Assembly (NCBI GenBank): GCA_963721385.1
Contig: CAVRJB010000016.1
Span: 62,001-126,000, forward strand
Origin: DAOMFB01 sp963721385
Lineage (GTDB): Bacteria > Acidobacteriota > Thermoanaerobaculia > UBA5066
DNA length: 64,000 nt
Reading direction: 5' to 3'
The notes below the pieces were generated by a model that saw only the letters and a list, made by a program, of their open reading frames with translations, had not been told where the DNA came from and did not search any database. Made by a program: the position numbers and the translations under genes. Positions 8,142 to 16,284 of this stretch are shown here, in pieces (the stretch's first letter is position 1; each line of letters starts with the position of its first letter).

Positions 8142-11100
8142 ATGTCCTCCGACTTCGTTCATCTCCACCTGCACACCCAGTACTCCCTCCTGGACGGCGC
8201 CAACCGCGTCAAGGACCTGATCCATCAGGTGAAGAACCTCGGAATGGACACCGTCGCCGTCACCGACCACGGGAACATGTTCGGCGCGTACGAGCTCCAG
8301 GCCGCCGCGCTCGAGGCGGGCGTGAAGCCGATCCTCGGTGTCGAGGCCTACGTCGCGCCGGGCTCGCGCTTCGACCGCGAAACCGTGAGGACGTTCGACG
8401 GCGAGGGGAACAACTACCACCTCACGCTTCTCGCGGAGTCGGCCGAGGGGTACCGCAATCTGACGCACCTCGTCTCGGAGGCGTACCTGACCGGCTTCTA
8501 CTACAAGCCGCGGATGGACTGGGAGCTCCTGGAGAAGCACCACGCGGGGCTGATCGCGCTCTCGGGATGCCTGAACTCGGAGGTCTCCAAGCGGCTCCGG
8601 GCGGGCGACTACGGCGGGGCGAAGCGGACGGCCCTGAAGTACCGCGACCTCTTCGGCGCGGACCGCTACTTCATCGAGGTGATGGACCACGGCCTCCCGG
8701 AGCAGCGGCAGATTCTGCCGGACCTCTTCCGGCTCTCGAAGGAGACCGGCATCCCGCCCGTGGCGACGAACGACGCCCACTACCTGACCCGCGACGACGC
8801 CGCCGCGCAGGACGTCCTCCTCTGCATCGGCATGGGGAAGACGCTGAACGACTCGAAGCGGATGAAGTTCTACAACTCCGAGTTCTACGTGAAGAGCGGC
8901 GCCGAGATGGCGGGCGCCTTCCGCGAGTGGTCGGCCGAGGCCGTGACGAACACGGTGGCGATCGCCTCACGCGTCCAGACCGGAGTCATCGTCGACACGG
9001 GGTTGAAGATTCCGACGTTCCCCGTGCCCTCGGACTCCGGAACGCCGGACGAGTACGTCGAATCGCTTGCGCAGGAGGGGCTCGAGCGGCGCCTCGCCCC
9101 GCTCGCGGACGACTTCGCGGCCGGCCGGACCAAGCACCGCCGCGAGGAGTACGGGGAGCGGCTGGCCTGGGAGCTCTCGGTCATCCGGAAGATGGGGCTC
9201 TCCAGCTACTTCCTGATCGTCTGGGACTTCATCCGGTTTGCGAGGGAGAGCGGCATCCCGGTCGGGCCGGGACGGGGGAGCGCGGCGGGTTCGCTCGTCG
9301 CGTGGACGCTCCGGATCACCGAAGTGGACCCGCTCGCCTACGACCTCCTGTTCGAGCGCTTCTTGAACCCCGACAGGATCTCGATGCCCGACATCGACGT
9401 CGACTTTTGCGAGAGGCGCCGCGGCGAGGTCATCGAGTACGTCCGGCAGAAGTACGGGCGCGAGAACGTGGGGCAGATCATCACGTTCAACTCGATGAAG
9501 GCGCGGGCCGTCATCCGCGACGTCGGCCGCGTCCTCGACGTGCCGCTCGCCGAGATCAACAAGCTCTGCTCGATGATCCCGGCGAGCCCGGGCAAGCCGG
9601 TGACCCTCGCCGAGGCACGCCGGAGCGTCAAGGAGCTGGCGGACGCGCTGCGTGACAACGAGGGATACCGGCGCCTCTTCGACGTGGCCGAGAGGCTCGA
9701 GGGTGTCTCGCGCCACGCGGGCGTCCACGCGGCCGGCGTCCTCATCGCGCCGAAGCCGCTCGTCGAGTACCTCCCGCTCTACCGGAACAACAACGACGAG
9801 ATCACGACGCAGTTCGAGATGAAGTCCGTCGACAAGATGGGCCTCCTGAAGATGGACTTCCTCGGCCTCATCACGCTGACGATCCTCGACGACGCTCTGA
9901 AGTTCGCCGAAAGGCGGACCGGGACGAAGCCGGACCTCACGAAGCTCCCGCTCGACGACCCCGAGGTCTTCAGGCTCTTCGCCGACGGGCGGACCGACGG
10001 CGTCTTCCAGTTCGAGTCGTCGGGGATGCGCGACCTGCTGCGGCGGGCGAGGCCGGAGCGGTTCGAGGACCTCTGCGCCCTGAACGCGCTCTACCGGCCG
10101 GGCGCCCTCGACGCCGGAACGGTCGAGATCTACATCGAGCGGCGCCGGGGGAAGAAGTTCGACTATCCGCTCCCGCTGCTCGAGCCGATCCTCAAGGAGA
10201 CCTTCGGAATCCTCGTCTACCAGGAGCAGGTCATGCTCGCGGCGCGCGCGGTGGCGGGCTACTCGCCCGGCGAGGCCGACAAGCTCCGCAAGGCGATCGG
10301 CAAGAAGGACGACGCTCTCCTGAAGGCCGAAGGAGAGAAGTTCCTGCGGAAGGCGGCCGCCGCCGGCACGCCGAAGAAGAAGGCCGAGGAGCTCTGGGCC
10401 CTGATCCTGCCGTTCGGCCGGTACGGCTTCAACAAGTCGCACTCGGTCGTCTACGCTCTCCTCGCCTACCAGACCGCGTGGATGAAGGTCCACCACCCCG
10501 TCGAATTCCTGGCCGCGACGCTGACGGCCAGCTCGGGCAAGTCCGACGACGTCGTCAAGTACGTGAACACCTGCCGCGAGATGAGGATTCCGGTCCTCCC
10601 GCCTGACGTGAACGCCTCGGATCTGACGTTCGCGCCGGATGGCGCGGCAATCCGCTTCGGCCTCGGCGCGGTGAAAGGCGTCGGAGAGGGCGCTGTCGCC
10701 TCGATCCTCGGCGCGCGGGCGGACGGACCCTTCCGGTCGCTGACGGACTTCTGCTCGCGCGTCGACCTCAGGCTCAACAACAGGAAGGTGATCGAGGCGC
10801 TCGTGAAGTCGGGTTCGTTCGATTCGCTCGGGAAGAGCCGCGCATCGCTCCTGGCCGGACTCGACAGCGCCGTCGACGTGGCGGCCGCGCACCGCGAGGC
10901 GGCGGCGTCCTCGCAGAACGTCCTTTTCGACGAGCCCGCGGAGACCCGGGGCGACGACCGGTTTCCCGACCTCCCGGAGGGAAGCGCCGACGAGAAGATC
11001 CGGTACGAGAAGGAGACGCTCGGCTTCTACATCACGGGCCATCCCCTGGCCCGCTTCGAGGAGGAGATCCGCCTCTTCGGCGACGTGACCGCCGAGACGG

Positions 11101-11678
11101 CTCGCGAGAAGCTGGACCAGCAGATCCGGATCGTCGGCCTCGTCGCGGCCCTCAAGAAGACGCAGATCAAGAAGGGACAGAACGAGGGGAAGACGATGGC
11201 GAAGCTGACGCTCGAGGACCTGACCGGGAGCGTCCCCGTGACGGTCTTCGCCAGCCTCCTCGAGAAGGTGAACGGATGGCTCCTGCCGGGACAGGCGGTC
11301 CGGGTGACGGGGACGATCCGCTCCTCGTTCACGCCCGGCGGCGCCGGTTCGGAGGAGGGCGAAGGAACCGTCCCCGTCGAGGTGATCGCCCGCGAGATCG
11401 AGCCGCTCGAAGGGCTGCGCGAAGGGAGTGCGCGGGAGGTCCTCCTCGTGGCCTCGATCCCGGAGACGCTGGACGAGACGTTCGCCGGTGTGAAGGACCT
11501 CCTGGAAACGTCGCCGGGAAACATCCCGGTCTCGTTCGAGCTTCGCCGCGCGGGTCACTTCGAGACGCGGATCCGCCTCGGCGCGCGCTATGCCGTCCGT
11601 CCGACGCCGCAGCTGACGCAGAAGCTGGAGAGCCTCCTCGGCCCGAAGTCGGTCCGCTACCAGTACGCCTCCCCATGA
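8142..11678 (+). CDS. dnaE: DNA polymerase III alpha subunit
   Basis: The 1178-residue replicative polymerase, with the standard DnaE domain order. The PHP domain is at the N-terminus (HLHLHTQYSLLDG from about residue 5). The C-family polymerase palm contains GPGRGSAAGSLVAW and the catalytic PDIDVDF at residues 416-422. A fingers/thumb region carries FGRYGFNKSHSVVYALLAYQT, followed by a helix-hairpin-helix region and a C-terminal OB fold (IRIVGLVAALKKTQIKKGQ). Length is normal for DnaE1. There is no proofreading exonuclease domain, which excludes PolC. Its TGA overlaps the ATG of the next gene by 4 bp. Confidence 0.97.
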   Translation: MSSDFVHLHLHTQYSLLDGANRVKDLIHQVKNLGMDTVAVTDHGNMFGAYELQAAALEAGVKPILGVEAYVAPGSRFDRETVRTFDGEGNNYHLTLLAESAEGYRNLTHLVSEAYLTGFYYKPRMDWELLEKHHAGLIALSGCLNSEVSKRLRAGDYGGAKRTALKYRDLFGADRYFIEVMDHGLPEQRQILPDLFRLSKETGIPPVATNDAHYLTRDDAAAQDVLLCIGMGKTLNDSKRMKFYNSEFYVKSGAEMAGAFREWSAEAVTNTVAIASRVQTGVIVDTGLKIPTFPVPSDSGTPDEYVESLAQEGLERRLAPLADDFAAGRTKHRREEYGERLAWELSVIRKMGLSSYFLIVWDFIRFARESGIPVGPGRGSAAGSLVAWTLRITEVDPLAYDLLFERFLNPDRISMPDIDVDFCERRRGEVIEYVRQKYGRENVGQIITFNSMKARAVIRDVGRVLDVPLAEINKLCSMIPASPGKPVTLAEARRSVKELADALRDNEGYRRLFDVAERLEGVSRHAGVHAAGVLIAPKPLVEYLPLYRNNNDEITTQFEMKSVDKMGLLKMDFLGLITLTILDDALKFAERRTGTKPDLTKLPLDDPEVFRLFADGRTDGVFQFESSGMRDLLRRARPERFEDLCALNALYRPGALDAGTVEIYIERRRGKKFDYPLPLLEPILKETFGILVYQEQVMLAARAVAGYSPGEADKLRKAIGKKDDALLKAEGEKFLRKAAAAGTPKKKAEELWALILPFGRYGFNKSHSVVYALLAYQTAWMKVHHPVEFLAATLTASSGKSDDVVKYVNTCREMRIPVLPPDVNASDLTFAPDGAAIRFGLGAVKGVGEGAVASILGARADGPFRSLTDFCSRVDLRLNNRKVIEALVKSGSFDSLGKSRASLLAGLDSAVDVAAAHREAAASSQNVLFDEPAETRGDDRFPDLPEGSADEKIRYEKETLGFYITGHPLARFEEEIRLFGDVTAETAREKLDQQIRIVGLVAALKKTQIKKGQNEGKTMAKLTLEDLTGSVPVTVFASLLEKVNGWLLPGQAVRVTGTIRSSFTPGGAGSEEGEGTVPVEVIAREIEPLEGLREGSAREVLLVASIPETLDETFAGVKDLLETSPGNIPVSFELRRAGHFETRIRLGARYAVRPTPQLTQKLESLLGPKSVRYQYASP

Positions 11679-12601
11679 GGACACCGGGAGCGGCCGCGGT
11701 CCTTGTCGCCGTCGGCCGCGCCGCCGCCGACGCAGGCCTCGCGGTCCACCTCGTCGGCGGCGCCGTCCGGGACGCCCTCCTCTCGCGGGCGACGCGGGAC
11801 CTCGATTTCGCGGTGGAGGCGCCCGCGCGCGAGGTGTTCGCGCTGGCGCGCCGGCTCGGGGTGCGCGCCGGCTGGCGGGTCGAGGCCGAGCACGCCCGGT
11901 TCGGGACGGCGACGCTGTCGGCCCCGGCGGGCCTCCGGGTCGACTTCGCGGCGACGCGGAGCGAGTCGTACCCGGGTCCGGCGTCGCTCCCCGTCGTGTC
12001 CGGGGGGGCCGGAATCGACGAGGACCTCGGGCGCCGGGACGTCACGATTCACGCGATGGCGCGCAGGGTCCGGCGGGATGGCAGCCTCGCGCCGCTGCAC
12101 GACCCGTTCGGGGGCCGGCGGGATCTCGAGGCCCGGAGGTTGCGGCTGCTCCACGACCGGTCGCTCGTCGACGATCCGACGCGCGCCTTCCGCGTCGTCC
12201 GGTATGCGACCCGCCTCGGCTTCGGAATCGGCCCGAGCTTCGACCTGCAGCTCCGGGCGGCCCGCGAGGCGGGAGCCTTCACGGCCCTGAGCGGAGACCG
12301 CCTTCGCCGGGCGCTGGAGGAGGTCCTGGATGAAGACGCGTTCGGAACGGCGGTCGATCTGCTGCTCGGATTCGGACTCCTCGACGACATCCGGCCCGGC
12401 TGGGGCGAGGGCCTGCGAAGAAAGATTGCTTCGAAAGGGAGAGGGAGAGCGGGCGAGTGGCAAGGCGAGGCGAGCCAAAGCGTGGCGGCCCGATGGGCGG
12501 CGCTGCTCTCGCCTCTTTCGCATTCTGAGAAACAGGACGTGGCGGAGAGGCTGAGGTTCTCTCGCGCGCTTCGGCGGTCCGCCGGGATTGCTCCTCGATG
12601 A
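11675..12601 (+). CDS. CCA tRNA nucleotidyltransferase / poly(A) polymerase family protein, short
   Basis: A 308-residue class II nucleotidyltransferase. The family signature LVGGAVRDALL is at residues 26-36, and the metal-binding DxD is Asp42/Asp44 in RDLDFAVEAP. Downstream motifs RRDVTIHAMA, DPFGGRRDLEARRLR and DDPTRAFRVVRYATRLGF are those of the head and neck domains that recognise tRNA and NTP. The family adds CCA to tRNA or poly(A) to RNA; which one applies is not settled here. The usual body/tail or HD region appears shortened. After about residue 245 the sequence becomes basic and low-complexity (KIASKGRGRAGEWQGEASQS), encoded by purine-rich DNA at 12410-12480. It overlaps dnaE and the next gene by 4 bp each. 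Confidence 0.85.
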   Translation: MRTPGAAAVLVAVGRAAADAGLAVHLVGGAVRDALLSRATRDLDFAVEAPAREVFALARRLGVRAGWRVEAEHARFGTATLSAPAGLRVDFAATRSESYPGPASLPVVSGGAGIDEDLGRRDVTIHAMARRVRRDGSLAPLHDPFGGRRDLEARRLRLLHDRSLVDDPTRAFRVVRYATRLGFGIGPSFDLQLRAAREAGAFTALSGDRLRRALEEVLDEDAFGTAVDLLLGFGLLDDIRPGWGEGLRRKIASKGRGRAGEWQGEASQSVAARWAALLSPLSHSEKQDVAERLRFSRALRRSAGIAPR

Positions 12602-13413
12602 ATCGCCTCTCTGGCCTCGTCCTCGGGCTCGCTCTTCTGGCCGGGCCGGCAGCTTTCGCCGAGGAAGGACGCACGCCGACTCCGACGCCGACTCCCGAAC
12701 CCGCCGCCGCCGAGCCGATCATGACGGACCCGCAGCTTCAGGGCTATCGCCGCGTTCCGGCGGAGGGGGCGAAGACGCCGACGCCGACCGCGACTCCGGT
12801 TCGGACCCCGCGCCTCGTCGCCGCCATCGAATCGGAGCAGGGCCTCGACTTCGAGCGGGTCGCCCTGTTCGACGACGGCCGCCTCGTCCTGATTCAGCGG
12901 TACCGGGGGCGCGGCATTCCGCGGTACAAACAGCTCGCGCCGAGCGAGGTCGACGTCGTGAAGCGGGTCGTGCGCGAAGCGCTCGTCGTACCGTCCGCGG
13001 GCGGCGCGCCGGCGGAACGGTCGGTCGCGGACCTCCTGGGCCGGCGCCTCCGCCTGGAGGTGGCGCGGGACGACGGAAGCGTCTGGATCTTCGCCTCGGA
13101 GGACCTGACGCAGCTCCCGCTGGCGATCGGCCGGGCCAAAGGGGCGATGGAGGATCTGCGCGCGCGGTTCTTCCTGTCCGATCCGAAGGAGACGGCCTGG
13201 GACCCGTCCGACGTGAAATCGGGAGACCTTCTGCGCCATCGGGTCTACGCGGTCTGGTACCGAGTCGTGAGGGACGACGCGTTCGAACCGAGCCTGGAGC
13301 TGGAGGAGATCTCCGGCATCGGGGCCCGGATGCTCATCGCGCGGGGGCAGCTGCCGTCGCTTTTCGAGAGCCCGGCGCTGGCGCCCCCGACGCCGACGCC
13401 GGTGGGCCGGTAG
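12598..13413 (+). CDS. exported protein with Thr-Pro-rich linker, unknown function
   Basis: No family recognised. The 271-residue product has a clear signal peptide (residues 1-21, ending AAFAEE), then a low-complexity linker built from TP dipeptides (TPTPTPTPEP, then TPTPTATPVRTP). A globular alpha/beta region follows from about residue 60 to 255 (ALFDDGRLVLIQRYRGRG), and a second Pro-rich tail ends in PPTPTPTPVGR. There is no lipobox Cys, so it is probably periplasmic or secreted. The TP linker is encoded by a GC-rich repetitive tract. It is coupled to the nucleotidyltransferase gene by an ATGA overlap. A similar TP-rich style occurs in the exported protein at 23900-24580. Confidence 0.7.
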   Translation: MNRLSGLVLGLALLAGPAAFAEEGRTPTPTPTPEPAAAEPIMTDPQLQGYRRVPAEGAKTPTPTATPVRTPRLVAAIESEQGLDFERVALFDDGRLVLIQRYRGRGIPRYKQLAPSEVDVVKRVVREALVVPSAGGAPAERSVADLLGRRLRLEVARDDGSVWIFASEDLTQLPLAIGRAKGAMEDLRARFFLSDPKETAWDPSDVKSGDLLRHRVYAVWYRVVRDDAFEPSLELEEISGIGARMLIARGQLPSLFESPALAPPTPTPVGR

Positions 13414-13421
13414 GGGAGGGC

Positions 13422-13958
13422 GTGGTCCGGATCACGGCGGGCCGCTTTCGCGGACGGCGCCTCGAGGTGCCGCGGGGCGTGAGGCCGACGACCGAGATCG
13501 CGCGAAAGGCCGTCTTCGACATCCTCGGCGGCGCGGTCGTCGGGGCGCGGGTGCTCGACGCCTGCGCGGGCTCGGGCGCCTACGGTCTCGAGGCGCTCTC
13601 TCGCGGCGCCGCCCAGGCGACGTTCGTGGAGAGGGAGAGGAAACCACGCGAGATCCTGGAGAGGAACATCGCCTCTCTGGGCGTCGCGCCCCTCTCCCGT
13701 GTCGAGGGCCGGAGCGCTGCCTCGTACGCCGTCCTCGCGGGCGCGGGCCTCTCGCCGGCCCGCTTCGACGTCATCTTCCACGACCCGCCGTGGGAGGACT
13801 CCCCGCTCGAGGACGTGGCGCTGCTGCTCGGGCTGCTTTCGCCCGGCGGGACCCTCGTCCACGAGCGCGGCGACGACGCGCTCCCTCCGCCCGGGGCGGC
13901 GCCGCCGTCGGACCGGCGGCGATACGGAACCACTCGCCTGCTTTTTTTCGGGGCGTGA
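13422..13958 (+). CDS. rsmD: RsmD-family 16S rRNA (guanine-966-N2)-methyltransferase
   Basis: A 178-residue Rossmann-fold methyltransferase of the RsmD/YhhF family, which methylates G966 of 16S rRNA in the 30S head. It begins with the family N-terminus VRITAGRFRGRRL and RPTTEIARKAVFDIL, has the SAM-binding motif VLDACAGSGAYGLEALSRGA around residues 44-63, and has the catalytic motif as HDPPW (residues 120-124) where DPPY/F is usual. GTG 13422 lies 8 bp after the preceding stop and gives the canonical N-terminus. Confidence 0.9.
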   Translation: MVRITAGRFRGRRLEVPRGVRPTTEIARKAVFDILGGAVVGARVLDACAGSGAYGLEALSRGAAQATFVERERKPREILERNIASLGVAPLSRVEGRSAASYAVLAGAGLSPARFDVIFHDPPWEDSPLEDVALLLGLLSPGGTLVHERGDDALPPPGAAPPSDRRRYGTTRLLFFGA

Positions 13959-13986
13959 CGGTCCGGAAACGGGCGAGCCCTGCTGG

Positions 13987-13992
13987 TAAACT
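13987..13992 (+). promoter_or_regulatory. candidate -10 box TAAACT of metK
   Basis: TAAACT lies 44 bp before the metK start, giving a leader of about 38 nt with an AAAAAGGGG ribosome site. No good -35 is seen at 17 bp. The leader is too short and does not match SAM riboswitch consensus elements that I know. Confidence 0.4.
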
Positions 13993-14036
13993 CCGCCGAT
14001 CGTCCCGGGCCGACAGCGGTCCGAAAAAGGGGTCTT

Positions 14037-15203
14037 ATGGCTTCCGCGCGCAGCCTGTTCACGTCCGAGTCGGTGACCGAGGGGCATCCCGACAAGATCG
14101 CCGACCAGATTTCCGACGCCATTCTCGACGCGATCCTGAAGGACGACCCGGTCGGGCGCGTCGCGTGCGAGACCCTCGTGACCACCGGCCTCGCGCTCAT
14201 CGCCGGGGAGATCACGACGAAGACCTGGGTCGACATCCCGGGAATCGTCCGGCAGACGATCCGCGAGGTGGGCTACACCCGGGCGAAATACGGGTTCGAC
14301 TACGAGACCTGCGCCGTCATCTCGACGATCGACAAGCAGTCGGCCGACATCGCGATGGGCGTCGACACGGGGGGCGCCGGGGACCAGGGGCTCATGTTCG
14401 GCTACGCCGTCCGCGAGACCGAGGAGCTGATGCCGCTTCCGATCACCCTCGCGCACCGGCTGACGATGCGGCTGGCCGAAGCGCGGAAGAGCCACGTCCT
14501 CGACTGGCTGCGCCCGGACGGGAAGAGCCAGGTGACGGTGGAGTACGAGGGAACCCGCCCGGTGCGCGTCGAAGCGGTCGTCGTCTCCACGCAGCACGCC
14601 GAGTCGGTTCCGACCCCCGACCTTCGCGAGGCGGTCCTGGAGGAGATCATCCGGCCCGTCGTCCCGAAGGCGCTCCTCGACGACCGGACGAAGTTCCACA
14701 TCAACCCGACCGGCCGCTTCGTCATCGGAGGGCCGCAGGGCGACACGGGGCTGACCGGCCGGAAGATCATCGTCGACACGTACGGCGGCAGCGGCCGCCA
14801 TGGCGGCGGCGCCTTCTCGGGGAAAGACCCCACGAAGGTGGACCGCTCCGCCTCGTACATGGCGCGCTACGTCGCGAAGAACCTCCTGGCGGCGGGGCTC
14901 GCCGACCGGGTCGAAGTGCAGCTCGCGTACGCGATCGGCGTTGCGGACCCGGTCTCCGTACACGTCGAGACGTTCGGCACGGCGAAAATCGACCCGGCGA
15001 AGCTGCCACAGATCGTCCGCGACCACTTCAAGCTGACGCCGAAGGGGATCATCGAGTCGCTCGACCTCAGGCGCCCGATCTACAAGAAGACCGCCGCCTA
15101 CGGCCACTTCGGCCGCCGGCTCCCGGAGTTCACCTGGGAGAAGACGGACAAGGCCGAAGCGCTCGCCGCGGCGGCAGGCACGACCCTCCCGGTCACGGCG
15201 TAG
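14037..15203 (+). CDS. metK: S-adenosylmethionine synthetase
   Basis: A 388-residue enzyme that makes SAM from methionine and ATP. All family signatures are visible: FTSESVTEGHPDKIADQISD at the N-terminus (with the substrate-binding His and Asp), GAGDQGLMFGYA in the middle, and the Gly-rich loop GGGAFSGKDPTKVDRSASY near residues 259-277. The start ATG follows an A/G-rich ribosome site. Its product feeds methyltransferases whose by-product, S-adenosylhomocysteine, is cleared by ahcY two genes downstream. Length is typical. Confidence 0.97.
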   Translation: MASARSLFTSESVTEGHPDKIADQISDAILDAILKDDPVGRVACETLVTTGLALIAGEITTKTWVDIPGIVRQTIREVGYTRAKYGFDYETCAVISTIDKQSADIAMGVDTGGAGDQGLMFGYAVRETEELMPLPITLAHRLTMRLAEARKSHVLDWLRPDGKSQVTVEYEGTRPVRVEAVVVSTQHAESVPTPDLREAVLEEIIRPVVPKALLDDRTKFHINPTGRFVIGGPQGDTGLTGRKIIVDTYGGSGRHGGGAFSGKDPTKVDRSASYMARYVAKNLLAAGLADRVEVQLAYAIGVADPVSVHVETFGTAKIDPAKLPQIVRDHFKLTPKGIIESLDLRRPIYKKTAAYGHFGRRLPEFTWEKTDKAEALAAAAGTTLPVTA

Positions 15204-15219
15204 GCCGGGACCCGACCGA

Positions 15220-15239
15220 CCGCCTCCCGAAGGGGGCGG
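15220..15239 (+). terminator. GC-rich hairpin after metK
   Basis: An 8-bp stem with one bulged T (CCGCCTCCC pairing with GGGGGCGG across a GAA loop) lies 16 bp after the metK stop. There is no T-run. It probably separates metK from the regulated ahcY operon. Confidence 0.45.
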
Positions 15240-15257
15240 GCCCCGCCCACCGGATCG

Positions 15258-15285
15258 ATATCATGTCATCCTGATGCTGTGATAT
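15258..15285 (+). promoter_or_regulatory. palindromic operator of the ArsR-methyltransferase/ahcY operon
   Basis: A symmetric 28-bp site: outer arms ATATCA (15258-15263) and TGATAT (15280-15285), inner arms CATC (15267-15270) and GATG (15273-15276), all centred on 15271.5. It stands out in a GC-rich background, ends 9 bp before the regulator's GTG start and overlaps the -10 box. This is the expected arrangement for an autoregulated ArsR-family repressor. Confidence 0.7.
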
Positions 15286-15288
15286 GAT
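15283..15288 (+). promoter_or_regulatory. -10 box TATGAT of the ArsR-methyltransferase/ahcY operon
   Basis: TATGAT lies 6 bp before the GTG start, inside the edge of the palindrome, so repressor binding should block RNA polymerase. The mRNA would be leaderless. Confidence 0.55.
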
Positions 15289-15294
15289 GGCGAC

Positions 15295-16284
15295 GTGCTG
15301 GACGCCGTCCCCGCTCTCGCCGCGCTTTCCGACCCTCTCCGGCTCCGGGCCGTGCGGCTCCTGGCGCGGGAGGCTCTGCAAGTCCGCGAGATCCAGCGGG
15401 TCCTCGGGGCGGCGCAGTCGCGGGTCTCGAACCACCTGGCCGTCCTGCGCCGCGCCGGCCTCGTCGAGACACGGCGGCAGAACGGCCACGATCGATACAC
15501 GGCGACGGCCGACGCGAAGCGCCTCTGGGAGCGGCTCGCGGCCTCCGTTCGGGACGAGGCCTTCCCGGGCGACGACGCGACTCTCGCCGACGTCCTTCTG
15601 GAACGCCGCGCGGCCGAGACGGGCGGCGGATTCGACGGCGTCGCACCGGACTGGGACCGGATCCAGGCTCCCTTCTACACCTCCGGCGTCCGCGAAAGCG
15701 CGCTCATGCGGCTCGTCCCGCGCGACCTCAGCGTGGCAGATATCGGCTGTGGCACGGGACTCCTGACGTTGACGCTCGCCCGGTTCGCCCGGCGGGTCGT
15801 CGCCGTGGACGCGAGCGCGCGGATGGTCCGCCTGACGCGCGAGAAGGTGGCCCGGGCCTCGCTCCCGAACGTCGAGGTGATGCGGGGGAGGGCGGAGTCG
15901 CTGCCGCTTCCCTCCGCGAGCGTCGACGCCGCCTTTGCGTTCCACCTCCTCCGCCACGTCCCGCGGCCCGCCGACGCGCTCGGCGAGATCGCCCGCATCC
16001 TGAAACCCGGCGGACGCGTCGTCGTCGTCGAACTCGAGCCTCACGGCGTCCGTGCCGACCGGGAGGCGACCGGCTCCGTCCACCTGGGCCTCCCGCGCGA
16101 GAGGGTGCGGGCCGCACTTTCCCGCGCCGGCTTCGTGACGCCCCACTTCGAGGCGCTCGCGGAGCCCTATCGCGTGCCCGTCGCACCGGGGAGTCCGGGG
16201 CACGCCTTCCCCGCCTACATCGCCGACGCCGTCCGCGGCCCGGCGACGACCGAGAGAAAGAAGAAGGAAAAGGAGAACCGATGA
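15295..16284 (+). CDS. ArsR-family regulator fused to a SAM-dependent methyltransferase, SahR-like
   Basis: A 329-residue fusion. Residues 1-75 form an ArsR winged helix (DPLRLRAVRLLAREALQVREI, then the recognition region AAQSRVSNHLAVLRRAGLVE). From about residue 110 there is a class I methyltransferase domain with motif I VADIGCGTGLL (147-157), the acidic strand VVAVDAS (168-174) and a post-motif KPGGRVVVVELEP. Fusions of this kind include SahR, which senses S-adenosylhomocysteine and controls methionine-cycle genes. Placement directly before ahcY with a 4-bp overlap strongly suggests the same job here, with the methyltransferase fold as ligand sensor. ArsR metal-binding cysteines are absent. 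The start is GTG and no ribosome site is seen. Confidence 0.88.
   Translation: MLDAVPALAALSDPLRLRAVRLLAREALQVREIQRVLGAAQSRVSNHLAVLRRAGLVETRRQNGHDRYTATADAKRLWERLAASVRDEAFPGDDATLADVLLERRAAETGGGFDGVAPDWDRIQAPFYTSGVRESALMRLVPRDLSVADIGCGTGLLTLTLARFARRVVAVDASARMVRLTREKVARASLPNVEVMRGRAESLPLPSASVDAAFAFHLLRHVPRPADALGEIARILKPGGRVVVVELEPHGVRADREATGSVHLGLPRERVRAALSRAGFVTPHFEALAEPYRVPVAPGSPGHAFPAYIADAVRGPATTERKKKEKENR

Noticed and set aside
8967..11684. Very long reading frame opposite dnaE, and similar ones opposite other genes
   Set aside because: In GC-rich DNA antisense frames stay open by chance; their translations are Arg/Asp/Leu-rich with no family motifs.
13959..14036. SAM riboswitch before metK
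   Set aside because: The leader is only about 38 nt after the -10 box and I could not fit SAM-I, SAM-II or SAM/SAH consensus elements to it.
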